A stretch of DNA of 64,000 nucleotides from Vibrio ruber DSM 16370 (GCF_900163965.1 NZ_FULE01000031.1:278076-342075), one strand, 5' to 3'. Shown: positions 20,881-29,710, counted from the first letter of the stretch. A program made the numbers and translations. The notes: generated from the sequence alone by a model not told the origin.

Positions 20881-22308
20881 ATGAATAGTGCAGTTCAGGC
20901 TCAGCTAGCTGAGTTAGGTATTGAAGGTTACCTGAATCAACATCAACACAAATCGTTACTTAGATTTCTGACATGTGGCTCGGTCGATGACGGTAAGAGT
21001 ACGTTGATCGGTCGTTTGCTTCACGACTCAAAACAGATCTACGAGGATCAATTGGCTGCCGTTCATTCGGATAGTCAGCGTGTCGGTACAACCGGTGAGC
21101 GTCCGGATTTGGCGCTGCTGGTGGATGGACTACAGGCTGAACGCGAACAGGGCATTACAATTGATGTGGCATATCGCTATTTTTCAACGCAGAAGCGTAA
21201 ATTTATCATCGCAGATACTCCGGGACATGAGCAGTACACACGGAATATGGCAACCGGTGCTTCAACATGTGATTTAGCGATTATTCTGATTGATGCGCGT
21301 AAAGGTGTATTGGATCAGACTCGTCGGCACTCTTTCATTTCCAATCTTTTGGGGCTGAGACACTTTGTGGTTGCGGTCAATAAGATGGACTTAGTGGATT
21401 ATTCTCAGGAACGTTTTGAAGCGATCCGTCAGGAATACCTTGAATTCTCTCGTCATCTACAGGGTGAAACGGATATTCAGATCATCCCGATTTCAGCTTT
21501 AGAAGGGGACAATGTTGTTGAGAAAAGTCAGCATATGCATTGGTATCAAGGCCCTTCGCTACTTGACCTGTTGGAAACTGTCGATGTCGATCAGGTGAAA
21601 GGAACGGGAGCATTTCGTTTCCCCGTTCAATATGTGAATCGTCCGAATCTCGATTTCCGCGGGTTTGCCGGTACCGTTGCATCAGGCGTTATCCGGCCCG
21701 GGGATAAAGTTAAGGTATTACCGTCGGGTAAATCCTCCACGGTTGCCCGGATCGTCACTTTTGATGGTGATTTGGAACAGGCATATACCGGTCAGGCAGT
21801 GACACTGACGCTGAATGATGAAATTGATATCAGTCGTGGTGATTTGATTGTTCTGGAAGATGCTCAGCTCGATACGAGCAACCATTTATTGGCGGATGTG
21901 GTGTGGATGACTGAGCAACCATTGCAGCCGGGTCGGGATTACGACATTAAAATCGCCGGCCATAAAACGATTGGTCAGGTGAAATCGATTCGTCATCAAT
22001 ATGATATCAATAATCTTTCGACTTATCCGGCCGAATCTCTGCCTCTCAATGGGATTGGTTTATGTGAATGGACTTTCAATCAGGCCATCGCACTCGATAA
22101 ATATCTCGACTGCGCGGACACCGGTGGATTTATTATTATTGACCGCCTGACCAATGTCACGGTTGGTGCCGGACTGGTTCGTGACAGCCTGCAAACGGTG
22201 GCTCAGACACTGGGAAATTTCTCTGAATTTGAGCTGGAACTGAACGCACTGATTCGTAAGCACTTTCCACATTGGGGTGCTCAAGATATCCGTCAATTAC
22301 TGAAGTAG
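20881..22308 (+). CDS. cysN: Sulfate adenylyltransferase subunit 1 (GTPase)
   Basis: Regulatory GTPase subunit of ATP sulfurylase; GTP hydrolysis drives sulfate activation. It has 475 residues (E. coli 475). G motifs are G1 [15 protein letters not shown] (near residue 33), G3 DTPGHEQY and G4 NKMDL. Two beta-barrel domains follow, as in EF-Tu. It is not fused to an APS kinase; cysC is separate, further downstream. An 11-bp perfect hairpin follows the stop. Confidence 0.98.
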   Translation: MNSAVQAQLAELGIEGYLNQHQHKSLLRFLTCGSVDDGKSTLIGRLLHDSKQIYEDQLAAVHSDSQRVGTTGERPDLALLVDGLQAEREQGITIDVAYRYFSTQKRKFIIADTPGHEQYTRNMATGASTCDLAIILIDARKGVLDQTRRHSFISNLLGLRHFVVAVNKMDLVDYSQERFEAIRQEYLEFSRHLQGETDIQIIPISALEGDNVVEKSQHMHWYQGPSLLDLLETVDVDQVKGTGAFRFPVQYVNRPNLDFRGFAGTVASGVIRPGDKVKVLPSGKSSTVARIVTFDGDLEQAYTGQAVTLTLNDEIDISRGDLIVLEDAQLDTSNHLLADVVWMTEQPLQPGRDYDIKIAGHKTIGQVKSIRHQYDINNLSTYPAESLPLNGIGLCEWTFNQAIALDKYLDCADTGGFIIIDRLTNVTVGAGLVRDSLQTVAQTLGNFSEFELELNALIRKHFPHWGAQDIRQLLK

Positions 22309-22315
22309 GCTGCTT

Positions 22316-22337
22316 GAAAGGGTGATATCACCCTTTC
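22316..22337 (+). repeat. Perfect inverted repeat after cysN
   Basis: Arms GAAAGGGTGAT (22316-22326) and ATCACCCTTTC (22327-22337) form one continuous 22-base palindrome. No T tract follows, so it is probably not a full terminator. It lies between the cysN stop and the SD of the permease gene, and may attenuate or process the transcript there. Confidence 0.6.
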
Positions 22338-22350
22338 TGAGGGATGAGTG

Positions 22351-24075
22351 ATGTGGGAACAAGGCGTGATAATTGCGATTCTGTGCGGTGTAGTTGCCTG
22401 CTTGCTGTTCACGCGGGTTAAACCGAGTTTAATCTTCGCCGGATCTGCATTTATCACCTTTATTGCGGGGATGATTGATGTCAATGATTTAGCCGCAAAT
22501 TTCACTAACTCATCCCTACTCACGCTGATTTTGTTAATTCTGGCTTCTGCCGGCCTGGAAAAGACGCGGCTCATCAGTTGGATCAGTAGCAATATATCCG
22601 AGGGGCGGCTCGGTACGGTGATCGCGAAGCTGGGTTTATCGACAGCTTTTCTCTCTTCGTTCACCAATAATACCGCTGTGGTTGTTTCTCTGATTGGTGC
22701 GATTAAGCGCAACCAGCAACACGCTCCGTCAAAGCTGTTAATTCCCCTTTCTTACACAGCTATCTTCGGGGGCACGCTAACCTTGATTGGTACATCAACC
22801 AATCTGATCATTAACAGTTTTGTTGAAGATGCCGGCTTGCCAAGTCTTGATTTTTTCGCACCGACGCTGATTGGTTTGGCTGTGCTTTTAGGCGGCGTGC
22901 TGGTTCTGATCCCATTAAGTTATCTGCTGCCGAACAATGATGAGTCGGGTTCAGATGAACTGCCTTATTTTCTGGAAGCAATGGTGAGTGATAGCTCGCC
23001 GCTGGTCGGGCGTAGCATTGCAGAAAATAATCTGCGTGCTCTGCGCAAACTATTCTTAGCGGAAGTGATTCGTAATGGAGAAAGCGTCCCCTCTGTCGGG
23101 CCGGATTTTATCTTACAGGCACAGGATCGGCTGCTATTTTGTGGTGATGTCGAAAGTGTCTCGACACTTCAGGAAATTAAAGGGTTAACCTTGTTTGGGC
23201 AGCACCATCTGAACGGACAAAACTTTGTTGAAGTGGTCGTGAGTTCTTCGGCTAGTTTCTGTAATAAGACCCTGAAATCCAGCCATTTTCGTGAACGTTT
23301 TGATGCGGTTGTCGTTGCCATTCGCCGCGGGCATGAACGTCTGGAAGGGGGGCTGGGAAATATTACGTTAACGGCCGGTGATACGCTGGTTCTTGTGCCG
23401 GGAAAACAGTTCGAAGCTCAGCGTCATGCGCTGGATCGCGAATTTGTCTTCATCAATGACTTAAATTCGAGTGCCCGGTTAGACAGTCATAAATCGAGTC
23501 TGGTATTACTCGGTTTCATGGCGGTGATTGGTGCGGCATTGCTACACTTACTGCCGATTATCAAAGGACTGGCGATCTATCTGATTCTGTTGGTTGTCTT
23601 TGGTATCGTGCAAATTGGCGAATTACGTCGTCGCTTTCCTGTCGATATTGTTGTGATTGTCGGTTCGGCATTATCGATTGCCCAGTTGATGATCTCATCG
23701 GGATTGTCGCAGCGGATGGGTGAATTTTTTATTCACACGATGAACGGCTGGGGTGTGTTTGGCGGCTTGGTTGCCACATATCTGATCACGTTGATTTTGA
23801 CGGAACTGATCACCAATAACGCAGCCGCCGCGTTAGCATTTCCGCTGGGTTATAGTCTGGCGGTTGGGTATGGCGTGGATCCGATGCCATTTATTATGGC
23901 GGTGTTATTTGGTGCCAGTGCAAGCTTTATTTCCCCTTATGGTTATCAGACTAACCTGCTGGTCTATAGTATCGGTAACTACAAAATGAGTGATTATGTC
24001 AGAATCGGGATTCCTATCTCTTTGGTCTATTCTTCACTTGTTCTGACCTTAATTCCGGTATTTTTTCCGTTTTAA
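22351..24075 (+). CDS. SLC13/DASS-type permease with two RCK_C (TrkA-C) domains, probable sulfate importer
   Basis: An inner-membrane transporter of 574 residues. Membrane helices fill residues 1-195 and about 380-574. Between them lie two RCK_C domains (about 205-285 and 290-370) with FCGDVESVSTLQEI and VLVPGKQFEAQRHA. The repeated re-entrant motifs are SFTNNTAVVVSLIGAIKRNQQ and ELITNNAAAALAFPLGYSLA, each with the NT/NN motif near a helix hairpin. The position between cysN and cysC strongly suggests sulfate as substrate. I chose ATG 22351, seven bases from gaggg, rather than GTG 22348. Confidence 0.85.
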   Translation: MWEQGVIIAILCGVVACLLFTRVKPSLIFAGSAFITFIAGMIDVNDLAANFTNSSLLTLILLILASAGLEKTRLISWISSNISEGRLGTVIAKLGLSTAFLSSFTNNTAVVVSLIGAIKRNQQHAPSKLLIPLSYTAIFGGTLTLIGTSTNLIINSFVEDAGLPSLDFFAPTLIGLAVLLGGVLVLIPLSYLLPNNDESGSDELPYFLEAMVSDSSPLVGRSIAENNLRALRKLFLAEVIRNGESVPSVGPDFILQAQDRLLFCGDVESVSTLQEIKGLTLFGQHHLNGQNFVEVVVSSSASFCNKTLKSSHFRERFDAVVVAIRRGHERLEGGLGNITLTAGDTLVLVPGKQFEAQRHALDREFVFINDLNSSARLDSHKSSLVLLGFMAVIGAALLHLLPIIKGLAIYLILLVVFGIVQIGELRRRFPVDIVVIVGSALSIAQLMISSGLSQRMGEFFIHTMNGWGVFGGLVATYLITLILTELITNNAAAALAFPLGYSLAVGYGVDPMPFIMAVLFGASASFISPYGYQTNLLVYSIGNYKMSDYVRIGIPISLVYSSLVLTLIPVFFPF

Positions 24076-24130
24076 TCCCGATTGTGTTTAAACAATGTAT
24101 TGATAAATTTACGTATAAAGGAAGAGTGTT

Positions 24131-24760
24131 ATGAGTATCGCGCCAAATGAAAAAGAGGAACATATCGTCTGGCACCAGCACCTGATCGATAAAACATTTC
24201 GTGCGACGTTGAAAAAACAGAAACCGGTCGTGCTTTGGTTCACCGGATTATCTGGTGCCGGTAAATCAACCGTCGCCGGTGCACTGGAAAATCGTCTCGC
24301 GCAATTGGGTTATCATACTTATCTGCTTGATGGCGATAATGTCCGGCATGGGTTATGCCGTGATCTTGGTTTTTCGGCTCAGGATCGACGGGAAAATATC
24401 CGTCGGATCGGTGAACTGGCAAAGTTGATGGCAGATGCCGGACTAATCGTGCTCAGCGCATTTATTTCACCGCATCGTACTGAACGTCAGATGGTACGAG
24501 AGTTATTGCCGGAAGGAGAGTTTTTGGAAGTCTTCGTCAATACCTCACTGGAAGTGTGTGAGCAGCGTGATCCGAAAGGTTTGTATAAAAAAGCACGTGC
24601 AGGAGAGATTACCAACTTTACCGGTATCGATGCTGAATACGAAATGCCATTACAGCCTGAAATCGACTTACCGGCCGGTGAAAAGGGGATTGATGCATTG
24701 GTTGAACAATGTCTGACTGAACTGAATCAACGCGGTATCATCGATACGTCAGCACATTAA
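24131..24760 (+). CDS. cysC: Adenylyl-sulfate (APS) kinase
   Basis: Phosphorylates APS to PAPS, the substrate for PAPS reductase. It has 209 residues (E. coli 201). The Walker A motif [14 protein letters not shown] lies near residue 39. [16 protein letters not shown] and [16 protein letters not shown] are the family substrate-binding segments. It has a good SD (aaaggaag) and follows the SLC13 gene by 55 bases in the same direction. Confidence 0.98.
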   Translation: MSIAPNEKEEHIVWHQHLIDKTFRATLKKQKPVVLWFTGLSGAGKSTVAGALENRLAQLGYHTYLLDGDNVRHGLCRDLGFSAQDRRENIRRIGELAKLMADAGLIVLSAFISPHRTERQMVRELLPEGEFLEVFVNTSLEVCEQRDPKGLYKKARAGEITNFTGIDAEYEMPLQPEIDLPAGEKGIDALVEQCLTELNQRGIIDTSAH

Positions 24761-24785
24761 TCAGTGGTTCTCGGCAGAAATTGAA

Positions 24786-25679
24786 TCAGACGGTATGGTG
24801 AATACTGCCGGTTGCATCGGTATGAATCATAAATTTCTGCCCTAACAGCGCTATCATTTGATCATAATATTGTTGGTTGAGCTTATTGCCCAATAGCTTA
24901 CATAACTCATTACCGGTGGGGCTAAAACGATAATAGAGCAAGTGAATGCCTTTGCTCATCGCCTGAAGAGACAGATTCTTGCCCTGATAATGAAATGGCA
25001 GGGCTGATTCTTGTCCGATTTCACCAGAGGCCAGCTCGGTGGCATGTAGTAAACCAAGCTCGATCAATACTAACAAGCTTGAGTAAGGCAGCTGAAAACT
25101 CCCCAGACTCAGCGTAATCGTAGTATCACGTTTACCAAAGGTAAAAATCCCATTGTGTGCCCGCATCCCGACGAATAGTTTACGGCTGCTGTCTTGTCCG
25201 AAGCTACAAGCGATAGCTGCTGATTTCTGCAAAATCTGAGCTTCTTTTGGCGTCATATCTTTCAGCACCTGCAATGCTTTCATCGAGGTCGAGCCCGGAT
25301 TGGTCACTTCCCGTTTGAGCACTTGTGCCCACAGGCGCTGCATTGACGAGTTATGAATATCCTGAGCCATATCGAAAAAGCGGTAAAGCCAGTCTTGATC
25401 GGGATCGCCTGCAGTCTCATTTTTACAGGACTTATGGGCGAGCCTTATAATGCTCTCCAGATTCTTTTGCCGCTGTTCTCTCCGCTTACGCTCTCGTTGT
25501 AAGGCTCTTTCGAGAGGCGGTGTCTCGGTTTTTGTTTCGCTGATCAGCGCATCAAGCCCGTGTTCTTTCGCAATGTTCTGGATTCGATGACCGCTATCTT
25601 TAATATAGCGCCCTCTGGAATGGGATTTCGTCGTCTCATCATCCTGATGTTCAATGAGTGTAGGAGTGTGTTGTTCCAT
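24786..25679 (-). CDS. Conserved hypothetical protein, TIGR03899-like
   Basis: A protein of 297 residues from the ATG at 25679; a longer frame from TTG 25763 is possible. It has no signal peptide or membrane helix. A charged segment ERALQRERKRREQRQKNLESI near residues 55-75 is probably a coiled coil. The central region (WLYRFFDMAQDIHNSSMQRLWAQVLKREV in part) resembles the family I know as TIGR03899/DUF2806, found in marine gammaproteobacteria. Function unknown. It is convergent with cysC, with only 25 bases between them. The start is not well supported by an SD. Confidence 0.65.
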   Translation of the reverse strand: MEQHTPTLIEHQDDETTKSHSRGRYIKDSGHRIQNIAKEHGLDALISETKTETPPLERALQRERKRREQRQKNLESIIRLAHKSCKNETAGDPDQDWLYRFFDMAQDIHNSSMQRLWAQVLKREVTNPGSTSMKALQVLKDMTPKEAQILQKSAAIACSFGQDSSRKLFVGMRAHNGIFTFGKRDTTITLSLGSFQLPYSSLLVLIELGLLHATELASGEIGQESALPFHYQGKNLSLQAMSKGIHLLYYRFSPTGNELCKLLGNKLNQQYYDQMIALLGQKFMIHTDATGSIHHTV

Positions 25680-25809
25680 GAATAAGTTGATACCGACTGA
25701 CAATTGAGAGCAATAGTAACAATTTAACGCGGAATGCGAGAGACATCTAGCCGGATTGATCAAATTCCGCTACTCAAAATGATAATATTTTGTTAAAATT
25801 GTTACTACT

Positions 25810-25815
25810 TATAAT
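25810..25815 (+). promoter_or_regulatory. Consensus -10 hexamer in front of a possible small ORF
   Basis: A perfect TATAAT at 25810-25815 lies 11 bases before the ATG of the 30-residue ORF. The upstream -35 match is weak (TTTTGT with 16 spacing). If used, the leader would be only about 4 bases. The region is AT-rich, so a chance match is possible. Confidence 0.3.
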
Positions 25816-25825
25816 TTAAACATTG

Positions 25826-25918
25826 ATGATTCCAGTGAAAAAGGCTCTGTCTGTCACCGTAATATTTATTCTTTATTTTGCACTACTCGGCTATCTCTCA
25901 AGCTATCTCGTCGTATAA
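25826..25918 (+). CDS. Possible 30-residue single-pass membrane peptide
   Basis: ATG 25826 to TAA 25916-25918 encodes a short peptide: MIPVKKALSV followed by a hydrophobic run TVIFILYFALLGYL and the end SSYLVV. It has two lysines at the N-terminus and then one membrane-length stretch, the pattern of small bacterial membrane proteins. There is no clear SD. It sits alone on the plus strand in the 248 bases between the TIGR03899-like gene and the DUF3299 gene, which both face left. It may be spurious; conservation would decide. Confidence 0.35.
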   Translation: MIPVKKALSVTVIFILYFALLGYLSSYLVV

Positions 25919-25927
25919 CTGTTTTCC

Positions 25928-26428
25928 TTACTGATCATCGTAAGGTTCAATACGACTTCCTTCAATTTTATATCCGGCATCAGCAACGTCGCTGCTGACA
26001 GGCTCTGCTTTTAGTTTGCCTACGACATAAATCACATCCCACAACTCCTGAACAGGTGCGCCTTGAGGGAACTTGACGTAAATAATCTGATTGGGTGGCG
26101 GCGGCGGTACATGGATACAAGCCCCGAAATAAGGGACGAGCAGAAATTCAGTAATGGTTTGATCGTCCCCTTCAAGCGGGATGACGAAGCCGGGAATCTT
26201 GACGAATTTTCCATCGAGTTCTGGCCTGACTGCACCGATGTGGCTCTGATGAGCGGGTGTGTTACCGTTATGATTGACTGCCGGCATCCCTTGTTGATCG
26301 AACTGATGACGTTCTTTCTTGGGGATTAAATCTATCCAATCGAGTGTCTGGGGCTTTTGAGCCCCCCAGACTGAAACTGAGCATAAGGCCATGCACAGAA
26401 GCATGACCGATGAAAAACTATTTCTCAT
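25928..26428 (-). CDS. DUF3299 periplasmic protein, last gene of the zinc operon
   Basis: A 166-residue protein with a signal peptide (cleavage likely after VSVWGA near residue 22). The mature part contains LDGKFVKIPGFVIPLEGDD and LVPYFGACIHVPPPPPNQIIYV. This is the DUF3299 pattern, with a Cys-x-His pair (CIH) that could bind metal. It starts 8 bases after the permease stop, so it is in the same operon. By context it belongs to a ZrgABCDE-type zinc uptake system known from Vibrio cholerae. Which zrg letter applies I cannot say with confidence. The biochemical role is unknown. Confidence 0.82.
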   Translation of the reverse strand: MRNSFSSVMLLCMALCSVSVWGAQKPQTLDWIDLIPKKERHQFDQQGMPAVNHNGNTPAHQSHIGAVRPELDGKFVKIPGFVIPLEGDDQTITEFLLVPYFGACIHVPPPPPNQIIYVKFPQGAPVQELWDVIYVVGKLKAEPVSSDVADAGYKIEGSRIEPYDDQ

Positions 26429-26436
26429 TCAATTTC

Positions 26437-27696
26437 CTATATTCTTATTGTCATACCATCGCTGAGAGATTGTCGGTAGGCGCTCAATGCGGGCACAAAC
26501 CCAATCAGGATCCCAGCCAGTTGTACGTAACCAAGCAATTGCCATTCATGATAACTCAAACGATCCAGCGTGATCATAATACCGTATTGGGCGTGAATCA
26601 GTGGTGCGACAATCGACATTAACCCATACAAACCCGCCACACCGACAAGGATACCGGCAAAGGTTAAGGTACTGGCCTCACTGATTAACAAAGCAAAAAC
26701 ATGTTTGGGTTGTGCGCCCATGGCTCTGAGAATCGCCATTTCACGTCGTCTTTCTTGCAAGCTGGTTAACAGGCTGCTGAGCATCCCCATCAGACCGGCA
26801 ATTACCACGAAGATCGACACTGCCATCAGTGCTTGCTCTGCAACAGACATCATGCCCCATAATTCTTGCAATGCAACACCCGGAAGAATGGCACTCAGCG
26901 GTTCTTTACGATATTCATTGATTTCTCGCTGTAATGCAAATGTTTGAATACGAGATTTCAAGCCCAGATACATGGCTGTAATTTGAGTGGGTTGGAAATG
27001 TCGTTTTTCCAGAACGGCTGCATCCGGTGTTTTACCGATGTGCGCTCCGGATTCCCACCCGACGTGAATAGCTTCGATAGCGCCCAGAGAGACATGAACG
27101 GTACGATCAACCGGTGTACCTGTTGGTGCCAGGATCCCTGTGACCGTAAAGGGAAGATGGTCGTGACGGCTGAAGCCGACATCACTGATTCCATGCGCAA
27201 TGATAATTTTACTGCCGATATGATAGCCAAGTTTTTTGGCAACATCAGCACCGATGACGGTATCAAAAAGCCCATGGAACGGCTGACCGGCCTGAAAAGT
27301 CAGATGCTGCTTACGTCCGTATTGATAGAATTTAAAATAATCAAGGTTAGTGCCCATCACCCGGAAACCTTTATGAGAGTCGCCCAGTGAAATAGGAATT
27401 GCCCACTTTACTGCCCGGTGATGGCTAAATTCCTGAAAACTTTTCCAGTCAATATTATTGGTCGCATTGCCGATGCGGAAAACAGAGTAAAGGAGCAGGT
27501 TCACGGAACCGGAGCGGCCACCAACAATCAGATCGGTGCCGGAAATTGTATTGGCAAAGCTACTTTTTGCCTGCGTTCGGATTCGTTCTACACCCATTAA
27601 CAGAATGACTGAAATTGCCACGGTTAAAATGGTTAACAGTGCCGTTGTTTTGCGGTTGAGAACACTCTTCCATGCCAGATTCATGATGATTTTCAT
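26437..27696 (-). CDS. ABC transporter permease, FtsX/MacB-type, zinc operon
   Basis: A 419-residue inner-membrane protein. One N-terminal membrane segment (ALLTILTVAISVILLMGV, about residues 20-37) is followed by a periplasmic domain of about 230 residues. Three C-terminal helices follow, including IFVVIAGLMGMLSSLLTSLQERRREMAILRAMGA in part, the FtsX signature that couples to the ATPase. It starts 2 bases after the ATPase stop, so translation is probably coupled. FtsX-type permeases usually do mechanical work or lipoprotein/substrate release rather than classical import, so its role in zinc uptake is unusual. Confidence 0.88.
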   Translation of the reverse strand: MKIIMNLAWKSVLNRKTTALLTILTVAISVILLMGVERIRTQAKSSFANTISGTDLIVGGRSGSVNLLLYSVFRIGNATNNIDWKSFQEFSHHRAVKWAIPISLGDSHKGFRVMGTNLDYFKFYQYGRKQHLTFQAGQPFHGLFDTVIGADVAKKLGYHIGSKIIIAHGISDVGFSRHDHLPFTVTGILAPTGTPVDRTVHVSLGAIEAIHVGWESGAHIGKTPDAAVLEKRHFQPTQITAMYLGLKSRIQTFALQREINEYRKEPLSAILPGVALQELWGMMSVAEQALMAVSIFVVIAGLMGMLSSLLTSLQERRREMAILRAMGAQPKHVFALLISEASTLTFAGILVGVAGLYGLMSIVAPLIHAQYGIMITLDRLSYHEWQLLGYVQLAGILIGFVPALSAYRQSLSDGMTIRI

Positions 27697-27698
27697 GT

Positions 27699-28409
27699 TT
27701 AGTTTCCTACCCGATTCAGTTGCGGCAGACTGATACTGCGATTAAACATGGACTCCAGTGTGGGGTCATGGCTGACAAAGACCAGTGTTGCATTGACCTG
27801 ATCGGCCTCCTCCATCAGGAGTTGAATAAATGCGCTACGGTTATCGTAATCCAGAGCTGAAGTCGGTTCGTCAGCAATAATCAGTTGCGGTGAACCAATC
27901 AATGCCCGGGCAGCGGCAACTCGTTGTTGTTGGCCGATACTGAGTTCAACTACGGGCTGGTTGAGTAAATGTTCCGGCAGCTGCAACCCGGTCAGCAATT
28001 GGCGGGCTTTGTCTTGTAAGGAGCCGGCAATATGGTCACGACGTTGGGCTGAAAAATGGCAGGGCAGCACAACATTATCGATGACCGAGAGATACGGCAG
28101 CAGATTAAACTGTTGAAAGATATAGCCAATATGATCGGCTCTGAAGCGATCTCGCTGTCTGGACTGTAAAGCCGATAACTCCTGACCTAAGACAGAAAGT
28201 GAACCTGACTGACAAGTATTGATCCCTGTCAGTAGCGCGAGCAGGGTTGATTTTCCGCAGCCACTTGGCCCTTTAATGAATAGATGTTCACCAGCACTGA
28301 CTGTCAGATGCTCAATATCAATTGTAGGTGGTGCATCCGTAGACCATCGAAATTGCACATTGCGGAGCTCGATGACGTATTCTGATTCAGATGGTTGTGA
28401 ATCTTTCAT
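27699..28409 (-). CDS. ABC transporter ATP-binding protein, zinc operon
   Basis: A 236-residue cytoplasmic ATPase of the LolD/MacB class. Walker A is GPSGCGKSTLLALL (near residue 45), the Q-loop region reads IFQQFNLLPYL, the signature is LSIGQQQRVAAARAL, and Walker B is LIIADEPTSALD. The ABC signature has Ile-Gly-Gln in place of the more usual Gly-Gly-Gln. I chose ATG 28409, with AGAGGA upstream; the longer frame starts within the intercistronic hairpin. It pairs with the permease directly downstream. Confidence 0.92.
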   Translation of the reverse strand: MKDSQPSESEYVIELRNVQFRWSTDAPPTIDIEHLTVSAGEHLFIKGPSGCGKSTLLALLTGINTCQSGSLSVLGQELSALQSRQRDRFRADHIGYIFQQFNLLPYLSVIDNVVLPCHFSAQRRDHIAGSLQDKARQLLTGLQLPEHLLNQPVVELSIGQQQRVAAARALIGSPQLIIADEPTSALDYDNRSAFIQLLMEEADQVNATLVFVSHDPTLESMFNRSISLPQLNRVGN

Positions 28410-28429
28410 TACTCGAAATCCTCTGAGAA

Positions 28430-28452
28430 GGCAGGACATTCAATGTCCTGCC
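28430..28452 (-). repeat. Perfect intercistronic hairpin between zrgA-type gene and ABC ATPase
   Basis: Arms ggcaggacatt (28430-28440) and aatgtcctgcc (28442-28452) are perfect inverted copies with one central base. The hairpin lies 20 bases past the stop of the His-rich gene and just before the SD of the ATPase. No T tract follows on the minus strand. It could stabilise the upstream message or partly terminate it. Confidence 0.7.
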
Positions 28453-28472
28453 GATACGTGATGAAGTTGATG

Positions 28473-29117
28473 CTACAAAGAGACATTTGTCTGGTCTGGA
28501 TTCAGCTTAATTGCTGTCTGCTGACGATCCGTAAAGACATTGGCATGAATTTCATGAGTCCGTGGGAAATGACTAAACCACTGGGTGGAGAGATGGTCTA
28601 ATTTTCCGCTATCCCGGCAGGTATATGTATATTGGATTGAGAAGGCAGTATGCGTGCCATGCTCATGCTCATCGCCATCATGATGATGTTCTTCATTATG
28701 GTCTGCATCTTCATCGTGGTCATGATGGTGTTCACTTTCATGGGCTGCGTGATCATGGTCATGGTGCTCGTGTTCATCTTCATGTTCATGGTGGTGAGCG
28801 GTCTGACGAACATCACTATGCTCAAGTGTACAGCCAGCCTCAGTGTTAATGGTGATGAGGTTATCGGCTTGTTCCAGAAGCGCTGTCGCTTGGTCGAGTG
28901 CCTGATGCTCCTGAGCTGTTTGTGGCGGATGCTCAAATCCGACGACATCCATGCCCGGAGAGGTAATTTCAACTAACAATGCATCAGCATCCTGAGCGAT
29001 GTTCATTTCGACAACTCCGTGAACATGCGCTTCATGCTGACGAAACCCTTCTTCGGCCTGTGCAGATACCGCTGTAATGAGCCCTGCAAGGAGTGCAAGG
29101 TTATGTACTTTTAACAT
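28473..29117 (-). CDS. zrgA: ZrgA family zinc uptake protein (DUF2796), His-rich
   Basis: A 214-residue periplasmic protein. The signal peptide ends near VSAQA (residue 21). The mature N-terminus has HEAHVHGVVEMNIA. Residues about 108-156 form a His/Asp/Glu-rich segment with roughly 21 histidines, a typical zinc-capturing loop. Two cysteines flank that segment. The C-terminal part has IHANVFTDRQQTAIKL. Start at ATG 29117, with GGAG ten bases upstream. It is in a leftward cluster behind a Zur box. ZrgA of vibrios is reported to take part in zinc acquisition; how it hands zinc to the FtsX-type transporter is not established. Confidence 0.88.
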   Translation of the reverse strand: MLKVHNLALLAGLITAVSAQAEEGFRQHEAHVHGVVEMNIAQDADALLVEITSPGMDVVGFEHPPQTAQEHQALDQATALLEQADNLITINTEAGCTLEHSDVRQTAHHHEHEDEHEHHDHDHAAHESEHHHDHDEDADHNEEHHHDGDEHEHGTHTAFSIQYTYTCRDSGKLDHLSTQWFSHFPRTHEIHANVFTDRQQTAIKLNPDQTNVSL

Positions 29118-29341
29118 GAAAAAAACTCCGTCGTTAAGATAATTTAAATTGAACTCATAATGAAAACCTCGGTTTAGACCCATGTCCGATAGAACTGCGG
29201 TGATGATTTTTATGTGTCGGCTGCCATACAATCTGTTGTGAAGGCGTAGCCTGTGTTAAAAATCATAAGCCGCGGGCAAATCGTTACACAGTAAAACCTG
29301 CCTGATATATCACAGGGTGAGATGTCCCGAACTGAGATTTA

Positions 29342-29653
29342 CTAAACGACTAGCGGAGGTGAGCGCGCAGAATAAGCCAGAAACGGCAGGCTTATTCTGA
29401 TAGTTTCAGACGTCGGCTCGCTATATCCGTGAGACGCGATGACTGGCAGCACTGGCACATAAGATTGGATTGCGTGATGAATCCCGGTGAAGAGTTGACA
29501 GTCATGGTGCTGATGATGAACGGCCAATGTGTCAGCTTGATGAATAATGTAAGCTGCGCTGAGCCAGAGCACCAAAAAGATGGCAGCAGTCGCAACCATC
29601 TTTTGGTAGGGACGAGTCATCGGTAAACGAATCGTTTTACTGGCAGCCAACAT
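29342..29653 (-). CDS. DUF2607-type small membrane protein, first gene after the Zur box
   Basis: A 103-residue protein with one hydrophobic segment (MVATAAIFLVLWLSAAYII, about residues 19-37) after a basic N-terminus. It is followed by a histidine cluster (VHHQHHDCQLF) and a conserved-looking C-terminal YSARSPP. The style matches DUF2607/DUF2946, small proteins that often neighbour metal genes. The HHQHHDC segment could bind zinc or copper. It is separated from zrgA by 224 bases. It begins 26 bases downstream of the Zur box. Function unknown. Confidence 0.75.
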   Translation of the reverse strand: MLAASKTIRLPMTRPYQKMVATAAIFLVLWLSAAYIIHQADTLAVHHQHHDCQLFTGIHHAIQSYVPVLPVIASHGYSEPTSETIRISLPFLAYSARSPPLVV

Positions 29654-29678
29654 CGGACATCCGCAGTGAATGGAAAAG

Positions 29679-29710
29679 TGTTATAATATAACAATCAACT
29701 GTGGGTGCAA
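29679..29710 (-). promoter_or_regulatory. Zur box overlapping the promoter of the zinc operon
   Basis: TGTTATAATATAACA at 29679-29693 is palindromic except at its centre, and fits the gammaproteobacterial Zur consensus (GTTATAnTATAAC core). On the minus strand a -10 TATTAT (29683-29688) lies inside the box, 16 bases from a -35 TTGCAC (29705-29710). Zinc-loaded Zur binding would therefore block RNA polymerase. A 9-base direct copy of the left half (AAGTGTTAT) recurs 33 bases away at 29709-29717. Confidence 0.82.

Noticed and set aside
28598..28972. A Thr/Met-rich frame in the second minus-strand frame of zrgA
   Set aside because: It is the +1/-1 shadow of the His-rich repeat segment and has no signal or start site.
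28650..28976. A very hydrophobic Met/Val-rich 108-codon frame opposite zrgA
   Set aside because: It arises because His and Asp codons (cat, gat) read as Met and Ile/Val codons on the other strand. It looks like a membrane protein only by that effect.
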